A program made the translations under genes and the position numbers. From NCBI GenBank assembly GCA_015057365.1, contig SVEN01000003.1:1-64000 (forward strand): a DNA stretch of 64,000 bases, in the 5' to 3' direction. This stretch comes from Lachnospiraceae bacterium. GTDB lineage: Bacteria; Bacillota; Clostridia; Lachnospirales; Lachnospiraceae. The first letter of the stretch is position 1. The number at the start of each line of letters is the position of its first letter. Below, one piece after another: positions 25,565 to 35,172 of this stretch. The notes under the pieces are model-generated. The model saw nothing but the letters and a program-made list of their open reading frames with translations, was not told the origin of the DNA and made no database searches.

Positions 25565-28270
25565 CTATTCTCTGTCGTCTTCTTTCGCCCTTTCGTACAA
25601 GACCTTATGATATACCTGCCGGCAGAACTCCACTTCCTCGTCCGTAAACTCATTATAGGAAAACGCCGCCGCCTTTACCAGATGCATATATCGTTCTCTT
25701 TCTTCTCTGGATACCACCGCGCTGTATTTCCGTAATACTTCATCATACTCCTCATCCGACAGGAACCGCGGAGAGATTTTTCCTTTTCCGCGAAGCTTCC
25801 GATACAATCGTTGGTTCAACAGTTTAATTTTCTGTCGATTACCAAAGTGCCTTGTCTTCTTGCGCAATCTTCGTTCATCCGCCTCGCCTCTCTTTTTCCG
25901 ATATACATCGGATAATGGCAAGACCACACCGAAATACAGACCGATAACCGGCAATGCAAACAAAAGGATCACCGGATTCAAACTCAGATCTACCTTCGCC
26001 TCATCCGGCTTTTTTTCCGTATCCGGTGCTATCGGTGTAGCCCCCGGAGTCGGCGCCGGAGCCTCCGTACCACCCACCTGAGACACACTGCTTCCCGGTG
26101 TTCCCGGCGTCCCCGGAACAGTTCCTGCGTTTCCGGATGGCGGCACGGAAGGGTCCGGTGTCGCAGTCGGCGCCGGTGTTACAAACGGCAGGGTATGATG
26201 CCAGAAAAAACCTCCGTTCTGATTCTTATCCTCCGGCCAGTTTTCCTTGTTCACCACAAAGGCTCCACTCTCGGTTTCTTCATAAATGCTCGTTCCGGAA
26301 GGAAGTACACTGTATCCCTTAGTCACCTCTACCGGTACCCAGCCGATGCCATTCAGATATATTTCCACCCAGGCATGCGCGGCACTATCCTTCACAACAG
26401 CCTCATACATACGACTCTGCTCGTTATATAAAAAGCTTGCCGCCACGTAACCGGAGACATATCTTGCCGGCACACCCAGCTGGCGTAAAATCATTACGGA
26501 GGCTCCGGCATAATGCATACAATAGCCCTGTCTGCTCGTTCCCAGGAAATACTCAATCGGGTCTTCCCCCTTCGGAAGCTCTGACAATTCCAAACTATAG
26601 GTCGTATTCCGACGCATCCAGTCCGCCACCTGATAAGCTTTATTGATACGATCAAAATTCACGGAATACCGGTCCTTAATCACATAGAAATCCCGGTCCG
26701 AATCCTCGATTTCCTCTGCTACAGCCTTTACCCGGACCATATTCTCCGGCACCTTCACATACGCCTGCGTCACATAGGACTCGTACCATTTCTCCCATGC
26801 TTCCTTCTCCCAGGCACTGTCGGTTTCGGTTCCGCGAAACATTACGCCGACCAAATCATCCACATCGTAATTCCAGACGGCAAAAGGTATCTTCGTTATA
26901 TTCTTCTCCTTGATATAGCGACTGTCTCCCTCTGTCGATACACCTTCCGCGGCCGTCACCTCCGCAAAATACGGCAGATAGGTCTTAACCAGATTGGCCT
27001 TAGCGTAATACATCCATCCGTTAATCCCCCGGTAGGAAAACTCGGCCAGCGATTCCTTCCCGTAATGCTGTGCAATCCGGTCGGCAGCCAGCGTAATCAG
27101 TCGATCTGCCACAAGCTTCGGATCATATCCCGCCTTTTCACAAAGTTTCTCGAAGGCTCTTACATCCGTATCCCAAACACCGTCCTCATAGGCGTCGGCA
27201 TAAAAACCGATCAAATACGCACCGGAAGAAGGCTTTTTCTCCAAAACCGCCTTTACTACCGTTACCTCTTCGTACTCCGGTGTTTCGTTATCCAATCTGG
27301 CATAATTCGCCTCCGGAGCATTTCCTGACTTAACCTCCTGTCTGTCTAAAAACTTCCGTACCGCCCGTTCCACCGACTTGGCCACATTTACCTCCTGCCA
27401 GCCGGTCCATTCGGTAATCTCCTGTAAAATCTCTTTGTTTTTCTGCTTCAGTTTATGTCTTCCGTCTGTCACCCGCTCCGAAGCCAAAGCCCCACCTGCA
27501 CGGGTAACAAGGATACAAATCACTAACAGGCCAAAAGCCATCGGTAGCCAGAGAAACGGAAGCATTCTTCCTTCCCCTCGTCCGTGCTTATCCGGTGCCG
27601 CCAGAAATTCCGGCCGCCGGAAGGAGGCCCCATTGGACAAAAACACCGCTGACAACGCCACAAGCATACTAAGTCCCGTCGGTGTCACTCCTACCAACAG
27701 TCCTGCCACAAGGGAAAGAAACGGTACAAGCACCGCTCCCCCGGACTTTCTCCGGACCCTTCCGTACCACACCAAAAGAAAGCACAAAAAACCGGCCACA
27801 AAGCCTATCGCATCCTCCAAATGCGGCACTTCTCCGGATGCCACCCGAAAGGAAGTCCCATAATACCTGTTCCAGTAGCTCACATACTCACTTGCCACGG
27901 CCTGTAGCCCGTATAAAATCCTCTCTCCCTGTTTTGTACGGAACAAATAAAACAGATTCCATGCCGTACCGGCAACAAAAATCCCTGCCCGTGCCAATGT
28001 ACAATAACGCTGCTTTAACAGACCGGCAGCCTCTGTCAGTCCGCTCACAAGCACCGTTATAAAAAACACCCGAAACAGCATCTCTCCGGTAAACAATTGC
28101 CACTCAAACATACTTTGCAGCATGTGAAGGGCCGCTCCGAAAAATAAAAGCGTGCACAACAAAAACAGGGAAAACTCTCCCGCAAAAGAGCGTTCCGTTC
28201 CGAACCGCGCAATATGAAATTGTTTGATTCCGACAGGGCTTCCCCATCGTACCTTCCGCTTTCTTTTCAT
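25565..28270 (-). CDS. Membrane transglutaminase-like protein (TgpA-like)
   Basis: The 901-residue protein has about six N-terminal transmembrane helices and an extracytoplasmic transglutaminase-like domain. Cys584 (GYCMHYAG) and His632 (AAHAWVEIY) are the expected catalytic residues. The third position is Glu648 (VPVEVT) where most relatives have Asp. A Pro/Thr/Gly linker, a seventh helix (VILLFALPVIGLYFGVV) and a basic cytoplasmic tail follow. Together with MoxR and DUF58 proteins it forms a widespread module whose function is not defined biochemically in Clostridia; a role in envelope protein processing or cross-linking is inferred. Confidence 0.88.
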   Translation of the reverse strand: MKRKRKVRWGSPVGIKQFHIARFGTERSFAGEFSLFLLCTLLFFGAALHMLQSMFEWQLFTGEMLFRVFFITVLVSGLTEAAGLLKQRYCTLARAGIFVAGTAWNLFYLFRTKQGERILYGLQAVASEYVSYWNRYYGTSFRVASGEVPHLEDAIGFVAGFLCFLLVWYGRVRRKSGGAVLVPFLSLVAGLLVGVTPTGLSMLVALSAVFLSNGASFRRPEFLAAPDKHGRGEGRMLPFLWLPMAFGLLVICILVTRAGGALASERVTDGRHKLKQKNKEILQEITEWTGWQEVNVAKSVERAVRKFLDRQEVKSGNAPEANYARLDNETPEYEEVTVVKAVLEKKPSSGAYLIGFYADAYEDGVWDTDVRAFEKLCEKAGYDPKLVADRLITLAADRIAQHYGKESLAEFSYRGINGWMYYAKANLVKTYLPYFAEVTAAEGVSTEGDSRYIKEKNITKIPFAVWNYDVDDLVGVMFRGTETDSAWEKEAWEKWYESYVTQAYVKVPENMVRVKAVAEEIEDSDRDFYVIKDRYSVNFDRINKAYQVADWMRRNTTYSLELSELPKGEDPIEYFLGTSRQGYCMHYAGASVMILRQLGVPARYVSGYVAASFLYNEQSRMYEAVVKDSAAHAWVEIYLNGIGWVPVEVTKGYSVLPSGTSIYEETESGAFVVNKENWPEDKNQNGGFFWHHTLPFVTPAPTATPDPSVPPSGNAGTVPGTPGTPGSSVSQVGGTEAPAPTPGATPIAPDTEKKPDEAKVDLSLNPVILLFALPVIGLYFGVVLPLSDVYRKKRGEADERRLRKKTRHFGNRQKIKLLNQRLYRKLRGKGKISPRFLSDEEYDEVLRKYSAVVSREERERYMHLVKAAAFSYNEFTDEEVEFCRQVYHKVLYERAKEDDRE

Positions 28271-28285
28271 TGTATCCGCCCTTTA

Positions 28286-29386
28286 CTACAACACCAATTC
28301 CACCTGTGACAGCGACTGCACGATATCCTTTTCGGACAGTTGCGCCAGCACCTCATCATCCTTCTTCAACACCAACGTCTCATCCAGTGATATCCCCCAC
28401 ACATAGGGTTCTCTCTTATACTTCTCCCGATACCTAAGTATGATATCTTCCTTCGGTTGCGTCCACTCGATATCCATGAGAAGATTTAAAAAGTAAAACA
28501 GCAGCTCCTCGTCATCTACCCGCAACCGCACAATGTCCTGCAACGCCTTATCAAACCAGACCACATAATGGGGACATTCCGCATCCACCAGGGAAAATAC
28601 CAGCGCGGCAGCCGCCTCCAGATACGGAAGCATCCGCTCCTTCCGCTTCATCCGCTTAGTCGAATGCACATCCAGAAACAGTACCACCGGACAGGCCTTC
28701 GGCTGGGAATGCTCCTTCACCATCAGTTCATCCTGTTTCGCCGTCAACTTCCAGTGAATATTCTGCAGACGATCCCCTTTCCGGTATTCCCGCACATCAA
28801 ACAGCTCGCTGTTATCGTGGCCCGGAAACATGTCATCATAGGCTTCCGCTTCCCCGAAAAAATTTCGAACAGAAAGGCTGAGACGCACCGGAATCTGATG
28901 CAGTCGAGGCATGACCTGTACCTTCCGTTCCGCCTTTGCCCGCACTTTTCCAGAAAAAAGTCCGGTAAAATCATACACCTTAAGCTTCTTTAACCGCACC
29001 TTATAGGTACCGGTTCCGGAAAATGCCACAGACCGCACAAAGACCGTCTCTCCCCGCAACACCGTACCGGTCTTCATCCATTCCTTTGTCCGTCTCCCGG
29101 TACACTCATCCTCCACCGTCACAAGGGCCTCCAACCGTGTCATAGGCAAAAAGCCTTTATTCGTAATTACCAACTTTACCAGATTCTCCTTGTCCGGCTC
29201 CGCTATTCCCACCGGCACGTCCAGACTGCCGCGAATCGTACATTTCCGGAATATCACCGTAAAAAAAGACAGCACAAAAAGTGCTGCCTGCAAATACACA
29301 AGTAACATTAACTCCGCACTCTCATACATCATTGCAAAATATCCCGTTAAAAGGATACTTCCTGCCAATACAAGAAAACTACCCAC
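28286..29386 (-). CDS. DUF58 domain protein
   Basis: The 366-residue protein has two N-terminal transmembrane helices (about 2-20 and 26-45), a beta-rich middle part, and the DUF58 signature ELFDVREYRKGDRLQNIHWKLTAKQDELMVKEHS. A vWA-like C-terminal half follows (VVLFLDVHSTKRM, LEAAAALVFSLVDAECPHYVVWF). DUF58 proteins are partners of MoxR ATPases. It overlaps the MoxR gene by 8 bp and precedes the transglutaminase gene by 15 bp. Confidence 0.9.
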   Translation of the reverse strand: MGSFLVLAGSILLTGYFAMMYESAELMLLVYLQAALFVLSFFTVIFRKCTIRGSLDVPVGIAEPDKENLVKLVITNKGFLPMTRLEALVTVEDECTGRRTKEWMKTGTVLRGETVFVRSVAFSGTGTYKVRLKKLKVYDFTGLFSGKVRAKAERKVQVMPRLHQIPVRLSLSVRNFFGEAEAYDDMFPGHDNSELFDVREYRKGDRLQNIHWKLTAKQDELMVKEHSQPKACPVVLFLDVHSTKRMKRKERMLPYLEAAAALVFSLVDAECPHYVVWFDKALQDIVRLRVDDEELLFYFLNLLMDIEWTQPKEDIILRYREKYKREPYVWGISLDETLVLKKDDEVLAQLSEKDIVQSLSQVELVL

Positions 29387-30407
29387 GATACTCTTCCCTC
29401 TTCATGTAAGATGCCGGTTGCTGTGTCTGCGCCAAAACCTCCTCAAGCACCGCGGCCTCCGTCACACGGGCCACACGGGCCTTCGTATTCAGAACAATAC
29501 GATGTTTTGCGATATCGGCAAAAATACTCACCACATCCTCCGGCAGCACATAATCTCTGCCCTCAAGGTATGCCCAGGCTTTTGCCATACGTACCGCTGC
29601 AATGGAACCGCGGGGACTTAAGCCCAAATCGATATATGCATGCTCTCTCGTGCTCTTGGACAACCGGGCAACATACGCATAAATCGCATCATTGACTTGC
29701 ACCTTGTTCACCTGCTCCATAATAGCAAGCAGCTGCTCCCGGTCAATGACCGGACGCACCTCTTGTTCCAGGGTACCGCTCTTTCCCTTTAAAATCTCCA
29801 CTTCATCCGCCACATCCGGATATCCCATACTCATACAAATCATAAAACGGTCCAACTGGGATTCCGGTAAAAGCTGGGTACCGGCACTCCCCTTCGGATT
29901 CTGGGTAGCCATTACCACAAAAGGCTCCGGCACCTTGCGGCTCTCGCCGTCTACCGTCACCTTTCCCTCTTCCATTACCTCCAGAAGCGCCGACTGGGTC
30001 TTTGGTGAGGTACGGTTAATCTCATCCGCCAGAAACAAATTACACATAACGGCACCCTCATAATACACAAAGGTTCCGGTGTCCTTTTGATACATGTTAA
30101 ATCCTAAAATATCCGCCGGCATAACATCCGGGGTAAACTGCATCCGCCGTGTATCCAGGGAAAGAGCCTTGGAAAAAGCCATCACAAGCGTCGTCTTTCC
30201 TACCCCCGGCACATCCTCAATCAAAATATGTCCTCCGGATAAAATCGCCGCAAAGGCCTTTTTGATACAATCATCTTTACCGGTCACCGCTTTTTTTACC
30301 TCACAAACCACACGGTACACCGTATCATTCATCCCTACACCGCTTCCGCACTTTCCGCAAAAGCGCTCTCCTTTTGCAATGTGATTTCCGCACTTTTTAC
30401 AAATCAT
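29379..30407 (-). CDS. MoxR-family AAA+ ATPase with N-terminal zinc ribbon
   Basis: The 342-residue protein starts with a zinc ribbon (CKKCGNHI..FCGKCG) that most MoxR proteins lack. The ATPase core has Walker A GVPGVGKT, Walker B CNLFLADEINR, MEEGKVTVDG, sensor 1 VMATQNP and the sensor 2 region LGLSPRGSIAAVRMAKAWA. MoxR ATPases act as chaperones that activate vWA/DUF58 partners. The ORF track begins at a GTG; the ATG at 30407 (MICKKCG) follows AGAAGGGG. The C-terminus overlaps the DUF58 gene. Confidence 0.92.
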   Translation of the reverse strand: MICKKCGNHIAKGERFCGKCGSGVGMNDTVYRVVCEVKKAVTGKDDCIKKAFAAILSGGHILIEDVPGVGKTTLVMAFSKALSLDTRRMQFTPDVMPADILGFNMYQKDTGTFVYYEGAVMCNLFLADEINRTSPKTQSALLEVMEEGKVTVDGESRKVPEPFVVMATQNPKGSAGTQLLPESQLDRFMICMSMGYPDVADEVEILKGKSGTLEQEVRPVIDREQLLAIMEQVNKVQVNDAIYAYVARLSKSTREHAYIDLGLSPRGSIAAVRMAKAWAYLEGRDYVLPEDVVSIFADIAKHRIVLNTKARVARVTEAAVLEEVLAQTQQPASYMKREEYRG

Positions 30408-30452
30408 GCCGACACCCCTTCTCCAATTCACTACATTTATCTGATTTTCCCG

Positions 30453-30923
30453 TTATTCTGCCTTTTCGGTTAATAGTTTCAAAAGCGCCTGACAGCCTTT
30501 GGTTACATCCCGGTAGGTAGACGCAAAATCCCCGGTATACCACGGGTCCGCCACATCAAAGCTCTCCCCCGCAAAAGTCAGAAGCTTATAAATCTTTCCG
30601 TCCGGGTCCCCGTCCGCAATCCGGTTCATATTACGGATATTGGCGGTATCCATGCCGATCAGATAATCATAATAATCATAATCCGCCTTGGTCATCTGCA
30701 CCGCCCGGTGCGGTACCACCGGCACGCCACGATACCGTAGCTCATTCACCGTCCCGTAATGGGGCGAATTGCCGATTTCCTCGCGGCTTGTCGCCGCGGA
30801 ATTAATCTCAAACATGTGCTCTAAGTGAGCCTGACGCACAAAATAAGTCATGACGCTCTCCGCCATGGTGGAACGACAAATATTGCCGTGGCAAACGAAT
30901 AATATCCTGATTATCTCTCTCAT
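30453..30923 (-). CDS. Low-molecular-weight protein tyrosine phosphatase
   Basis: The 156-residue enzyme has the P-loop CHGNICRS (CX5R) near residue 10 and the general-acid Asp in VADPWYTGDF near residue 127, with a normal length for the family. It dephosphorylates tyrosine (or arginine) residues. It lies 13 bp behind the second U32-like gene and 45 bp before the MoxR gene, so it is cotranscribed with both. Confidence 0.93.
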   Translation of the reverse strand: MREIIRILFVCHGNICRSTMAESVMTYFVRQAHLEHMFEINSAATSREEIGNSPHYGTVNELRYRGVPVVPHRAVQMTKADYDYYDYLIGMDTANIRNMNRIADGDPDGKIYKLLTFAGESFDVADPWYTGDFASTYRDVTKGCQALLKLLTEKAE

Positions 30924-30936
30924 TTTCGCACTCCCC

Positions 30937-31887
30937 CTACCTCATCTGCGACGGCTGGGCCACCTGGACAATCTTCGCCTCCTGCAGATTGCGGAGCAAA
31001 AGCAGGCGCACCTGGCCCTGATACTCCGGCTTAATCATGTAGTGACAGTAGGCCTCCAATACCACAAAAAAGTCGTCGGTACGGCCTTCGATTTTGAAAT
31101 TGTTAAAGCCCATCGGCACATACTTCTCCCAAATATCCTCCGGAGAAACGTAGGTGCAGAAATCCTTTATGGTGTGCACGTTTTGTTGCGCACCGGCGCA
31201 GAATTTACACTCCCACGGCTTTAACTCCACCTGCTGTTCCGGCGGAAGCGACATATTCTTTACGATATTCTTCTGATTCTCGGAAATGTGACGGTAATGA
31301 GCACCGCGTCTTGCGCAATTCGGCTCGCAGGCCGCATTAATCAAAATCTCACATCTGCCTTTATCCGTTATCTTTTCCAGCTCTTCGAATTGATTATTCA
31401 TGTTATAATCCAGCACCACCAAATCGTAGCCCTTTGCCAGCTCGGCATTAACCCCTTCCGCGCCTTTGATCTGCTTACAGGTAGAGCTGGTAATCTTCAT
31501 CCCCGGGTAATTCTCACGGACATACGCTTCCAACAGCGGGGAGACTAAAATCACACCATTCATACCGTTGTGAGCCGCCTTCAGACATAAATTACAATAC
31601 GGGTCCTGCAAATCGGTCTCGTCCAGCAACATATTCGTATAAGTAAAACGTACCGGAATTCCCCACTGATTCAAGGACCGAATCACACCGTTGATGTAAT
31701 CCGGACTGCACTGATCCGCTCTGGAATTCCGACCGCCGTTCCAAAGAGACGTCGGAAACTCACCGAAACAGGAGGCAATCTTCACACCCTCTCTGAAAAA
31801 CTCCTGATGACCTTTTAACATACCTAAAAACATCACATTTAACGGGTAATTTCTGCGCAACCCCGGCAGATGAAACTTAACTTCCAT
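30937..31887 (-). CDS. U32-like TIM-barrel family protein, paralogue 2
   Basis: The 316-residue product mirrors the one at 7301-8251 throughout. Shared motifs include FHLPGLR, CFGEFPTSLWNGGR, PYCNLCLKAAHNGMN, VSPLLEAYVRE, KITSSTCKQI, ACEPNCARRGAHY and FKIEGRTDD. The last two resemble the cysteine block and KIEGR motif of peptidase U32 proteins. WECKFC supplies two extra cysteines near the C-terminus. The equal length and strong motif conservation suggest duplication with retained function, possibly iron-sulfur dependent (inference). It heads the operon with LMW-PTP, MoxR, DUF58 and transglutaminase genes. Confidence 0.65.
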   Translation of the reverse strand: MEVKFHLPGLRRNYPLNVMFLGMLKGHQEFFREGVKIASCFGEFPTSLWNGGRNSRADQCSPDYINGVIRSLNQWGIPVRFTYTNMLLDETDLQDPYCNLCLKAAHNGMNGVILVSPLLEAYVRENYPGMKITSSTCKQIKGAEGVNAELAKGYDLVVLDYNMNNQFEELEKITDKGRCEILINAACEPNCARRGAHYRHISENQKNIVKNMSLPPEQQVELKPWECKFCAGAQQNVHTIKDFCTYVSPEDIWEKYVPMGFNNFKIEGRTDDFFVVLEAYCHYMIKPEYQGQVRLLLLRNLQEAKIVQVAQPSQMR

Positions 31888-31956
31888 AAAATCCTCCTCA
31901 AATCTATGACAGAGTGCCCCAGCACTTCCTCATTTATCACACATCTCGTACTTTCT

Positions 31957-31985
31957 ATCATACACTTCTTTGGAGCTGATGTCAA
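31957..31985 (-). promoter_or_regulatory. Promoter of the U32-like/PTP/MoxR/DUF58/transglutaminase operon
   Basis: The minus strand reads consensus TTGACA, a 17-base spacer and TATGAT, 70 bases before the first ATG. Confidence 0.82.
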
Positions 31986-31987
31986 TA

Positions 31988-32030
31988 AAAGTACAAGGAC
32001 AGCCGCCACTGTACTGTGACGGCTGTCCTT
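31988..32030 (-). terminator. Terminator of the alpha/beta hydrolase gene
   Basis: AAGGACAGCCG pairs with CGGCTGTCCTT on the minus strand. The T run (TACTTTTATT) starts a few bases after the stem, so it is less canonical than others here. Confidence 0.65.
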
Positions 32031-32070
32031 TGCCCCCTCCGGGCTGTATAAAAATATCCCCTCTGAATAC

Positions 32071-33666
32071 CTATCTTGTGAACTGAGAAATAAACTTCCA
32101 CGCGTTCTCGTTGGTGTGATGTCTGCACTCATGCACCTGCTCGCTGACGCTGGCAAATGCAGTACGACACACGCCGTCCTCACTGTCAAAGTAGTGAATG
32201 GTCAAATCGCTGCCGCGGGAATCGTCGTGTACCACCTCCACGCGGTCACCCTCGATACCCCAAATCGGCTGCGCCCAGTTGTCCTTGTCAGCGTAGGATA
32301 CGTCGAACTTTTTCTTTACCTTGTTGGTCTCCGCACAGTACTGAATGCGCTCCAGTCCGGACTCTGCCTGGAACGGAAGCTCCGGTAAATGAGACTTTTC
32401 GCCGCCGGAGTAGAAAATCGGCACCGGCACGGTCGTATTGAAACGTCCGCTGTTGGACTGTGCCATCGGATTGTTCTTTACCGGGAACAACGCGCTGGCC
32501 GGAGCAAGTCCCGCAAAAGCCTCCGGGTACTCCTGGTACATATTCCAGGTCTTGCCGCTACCCATGGAGAAACCGGTCGCATAGATGCGCTTCTCATCGA
32601 TATTATACTTCTTCTTTAAGTCCTCGATGACTTCCATGACCTCGGTAGCGGTTACGTTCTGGTGATTCTCTAAAGATACGAACAGGAAACCGTATCTGTG
32701 GGCAATCTCATACCAGCCTGCCACAAAGGTTAAGTACATGGAGGTGTCTCCGCCACCGTGGAAGCCCATCATAAGCGGTGCCGGACCCTTGTCGAACAAA
32801 TCATTGTTGTAATATGCAAAATAGCCTACCGGATGGGTCTCGGTACCCTTAAACTGGCCCATGTTATCCGGAGAGGTCTTCACCACCACGCAGCCTGCCT
32901 CCTCGGTCATATTCATGGCCGGGAAATCCGGTTCGATTTCCATCTTACCGCACCACATCTTAAACTTACGTACAAACGCCTTAAAATCAGCCTTATAGTC
33001 AGCCTCAGCCTTCACTAAAAGATTCTCGCAGTTTGCAAATGCGGCATTCACCTCATCGGAATTGCCTACACTAAGAATACCGATATCGGTACGCTCCACC
33101 TGCGGCACCACGGAAAGACCTTCCATGGAACACATAGCCGGGGTAATCTCGCCCGGTCCCCACAAATACTCACCGTTAAGCGTCTTAAGCAACTTCTTTG
33201 CCACGAAGTCTGCCGACGCACCGTAGCTGTAAATATCCGCTCTAAAAATCGCACCGCGGATAAAGAAGCCCTTGAACTCTCTCTTAAAGAAATCATGCTG
33301 CTCCACGATACCGTCCTCATAACGCGGGTCCATCTTCACCTCAGCGATAAGAGAAGCATACAACTCCTCCGTCGCATTGGCCCAGCCGCCCTCACAGGTC
33401 GGATACACAAAAAGCACGCTGGAATCAACAGCAGACGCAATATCCGCCAGACCGCTCGACTTTGCAAACGCAATCGCATCTTCCATGCTCTGTCTGTTCT
33501 CCTCGAACACGAGAAGCAGTGGCGCACGGAAGGTGTAGTTGTTCACCTGGCCGTCAATCTCCGTTGCCGGCAAATACGCCTTCAAATAAAACTTCTCATA
33601 GGTGTGCTCCCAATACTTACCACCGTCGGCCATCTTCGTCACCAACGGACGCTCCATAATACCCAT
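32071..33666 (-). CDS. Alpha/beta hydrolase, PHB-depolymerase/esterase-like
   Basis: The 531-residue protein has no signal peptide. Residues 1-230 form an extra domain I do not recognise. The catalytic part shows the oxyanion segment MMGFHGGGD, then RIYATGFSMGSGKTWNM with the nucleophile elbow GFSMG, PASALFPV and PVPIFYSGGEKSHLPEL. A candidate His lies in the C-terminal 60 residues (EVVHDDSRGSDLTIHYFDSEDG). The arrangement resembles poly(3-hydroxybutyrate) depolymerase or feruloyl-esterase relatives; substrate is unknown. It is monocistronic with a clear promoter and terminator. Confidence 0.8.
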   Translation of the reverse strand: MGIMERPLVTKMADGGKYWEHTYEKFYLKAYLPATEIDGQVNNYTFRAPLLLVFEENRQSMEDAIAFAKSSGLADIASAVDSSVLFVYPTCEGGWANATEELYASLIAEVKMDPRYEDGIVEQHDFFKREFKGFFIRGAIFRADIYSYGASADFVAKKLLKTLNGEYLWGPGEITPAMCSMEGLSVVPQVERTDIGILSVGNSDEVNAAFANCENLLVKAEADYKADFKAFVRKFKMWCGKMEIEPDFPAMNMTEEAGCVVVKTSPDNMGQFKGTETHPVGYFAYYNNDLFDKGPAPLMMGFHGGGDTSMYLTFVAGWYEIAHRYGFLFVSLENHQNVTATEVMEVIEDLKKKYNIDEKRIYATGFSMGSGKTWNMYQEYPEAFAGLAPASALFPVKNNPMAQSNSGRFNTTVPVPIFYSGGEKSHLPELPFQAESGLERIQYCAETNKVKKKFDVSYADKDNWAQPIWGIEGDRVEVVHDDSRGSDLTIHYFDSEDGVCRTAFASVSEQVHECRHHTNENAWKFISQFTR

Positions 33667-33771
33667 AAAACCTTCCTCCTAATCGTTCCTTCTAATGATT
33701 GACAAAGCCACTCTTTTCTGCCCGGGCCCCACTACGGAGCCTCCTGCATACCGGCTTTGCCTCCGAGGGAT

Positions 33772-33800
33772 ATTTTACCACAAAACACGAGCGGATTCAA
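33772..33800 (-). promoter_or_regulatory. Promoter of the alpha/beta hydrolase gene
   Basis: The minus strand reads TTGAAT, a 17-base spacer and TAAAAT. The roughly 100-base leader contains a GGAGGC..GCCTCC inverted repeat. Confidence 0.72.
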
Positions 33801-34076
33801 TCACTAATTTGAAATCTAATTTAATATTTATTGCAAATTTTTGCTGTTTTACTCTTTGGTCACTTTTCACAAAAAAAGCAGGAAATTTCGGTACTTTCGA
33901 CGAAGGGATTTTTCTTGCTTTTCGTCCAAAGATTGAAGTATAATAGTCTTATAACAGAGAACTGCTTTTCCGACGCAGCGCGCGTGTCGAGGCATACATT
34001 CACTCTGTTTCTTCGGCGGAGATCTGCCGGGAGATTCACATTTATAGCGCAGAAGGAAGAAAACAATACGTTTGCC

Positions 34077-34105
34077 TTGCATTTTCCGCAGAGTGCCTCT
34101 ATAAT
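34077..34105 (+). promoter_or_regulatory. Promoter of the Rpn-like nuclease gene
   Basis: The plus strand reads TTGCAT, a 17-base spacer and TATAAT, 54 bases before the ATG. A further TTGCTT-18-TATAAT lies upstream at 33915. Confidence 0.75.
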
Positions 34106-34159
34106 AAAGGCAAAGGAATATGTGCTTCTTTCTGCAACACCAAAGGGAAAGGAGAATTT

Positions 34160-35161
34160 ATGCAACAAAAGACACACATTGCCAATGTACTGGAACGTAA
34201 CAACTACAAAGACCGGTATGATACACAGGCAAAACAAATCCTCAGTGACAAAACAATACTTTCATGGATACTGAAGTATACTACATCGGAGTTTAAAGAC
34301 TACCCGATAGAGTTAATCAAGACCTGCTTCGAAGGAGAACCGGAAGTAGGTACCCATAGAGTATTCCCAAATCTTGTTCCAGATATTTCGGAAGACTCGG
34401 AAAGCTCCGGCCCAAATCCAGACAATACATTCCCGGAAGCCATTACCGGCTTAGATACCGTGAATAAAGTCCCGGGAGAAGGCGAAGTCACCTACGATGT
34501 CCGTTTCACTGTACTTACGCCTGCCGCTGAGCGTATCAAACTGATTATCAACGTAGAAAGCCAGAAAAAGTTTAATCCCGGCTACGACATCGTAACCCGT
34601 GGCATATTTTACTGTACCCGTATGGTGGCGGCACAAAAAGAGACCGAATTTAAAGGCTCTGATTACGATTCCATCAAAAAGGTATATTCCATCTGGATTA
34701 GTATGGAAAATCCGCAGTATGCCCAGCATACAATTACCTCCTACCGTATGAGTGAACACCCGCTTTATGGAGTACTGCCGAAGAAAAAGCGTTACGATTT
34801 GCTGGAACTGGTCCTGGTTTGCTTAGGGACTTCGGACGCCGAAAACAAAGGAAATGAGCTTCACGGTCTATTAGATACCTTGTTTTCACAAGAATTATCA
34901 CCACTTGAAAAAGAAAATATCTTATACAACGACTACCATATAGAAACAACCGTTGAAATGGAAGGAGGCTTACGCGAAATGTGTAACTTAAGCGATTTGA
35001 TAGAAGAAAGAGGCATTGAAAAAGGTATCAAACAAGGCATTGAACAAGGCAAACTGACCACCCTGATTGCCTTGGTTCAGGACGGCCTGCTTTCTATAGA
35101 GGAGGCCGCAAAGCGGGCCGGTATGACTGTTGGAGATATGCAAAAACTCATCACTGATTAG
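34160..35161 (+). CDS. Rpn-type PD-(D/E)XK nuclease (transposase-associated family)
   Basis: The 333-residue protein fits the Rpn/PD-(D/E)XK 'nuclease family transposase' group abundant in Lachnospiraceae. An N-terminal helical part (DRYDTQAKQILSDKTILSWILK) is followed by the nuclease core TYDVRFTVLTP...LIINVESQKKF with the expected Asp and Glu-x-Gln/Lys. Next come YDIVTRGIFYCTRM and KVYSIWISM, and a C-terminal EKGIKQGIEQGKLTTLIALVQDGLLSIEEAAKRAGM tail. Such proteins promote recA-independent recombination or act in phage defence. SD AAAGGAG precedes the ATG. It borders a deleted alcohol dehydrogenase gene. Confidence 0.82.
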   Translation: MQQKTHIANVLERNNYKDRYDTQAKQILSDKTILSWILKYTTSEFKDYPIELIKTCFEGEPEVGTHRVFPNLVPDISEDSESSGPNPDNTFPEAITGLDTVNKVPGEGEVTYDVRFTVLTPAAERIKLIINVESQKKFNPGYDIVTRGIFYCTRMVAAQKETEFKGSDYDSIKKVYSIWISMENPQYAQHTITSYRMSEHPLYGVLPKKKRYDLLELVLVCLGTSDAENKGNELHGLLDTLFSQELSPLEKENILYNDYHIETTVEMEGGLREMCNLSDLIEERGIEKGIKQGIEQGKLTTLIALVQDGLLSIEEAAKRAGMTVGDMQKLITD

Positions 35162-35172
35162 AACAACCACTA

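Larger units (their letters stand above)
33667..34159. other. Divergent intergenic region
   Basis: This 493-base AT-rich gap holds the minus-strand promoter of the hydrolase gene and two plus-strand promoters for the Rpn-like gene (TTGCTT-18-TATAAT at 33915-33944 and TTGCAT-17-TATAAT at 34077-34105). ORFs called across it in both directions lack SD sequences and overlap the promoters, so I consider them spurious. Confidence 0.7.

Noticed and set aside
33831-34274. 147-residue plus-strand ORF upstream of the Rpn-like gene
   Set aside because: It overlaps two promoters and the start of the real gene in another frame, and no SD precedes it.
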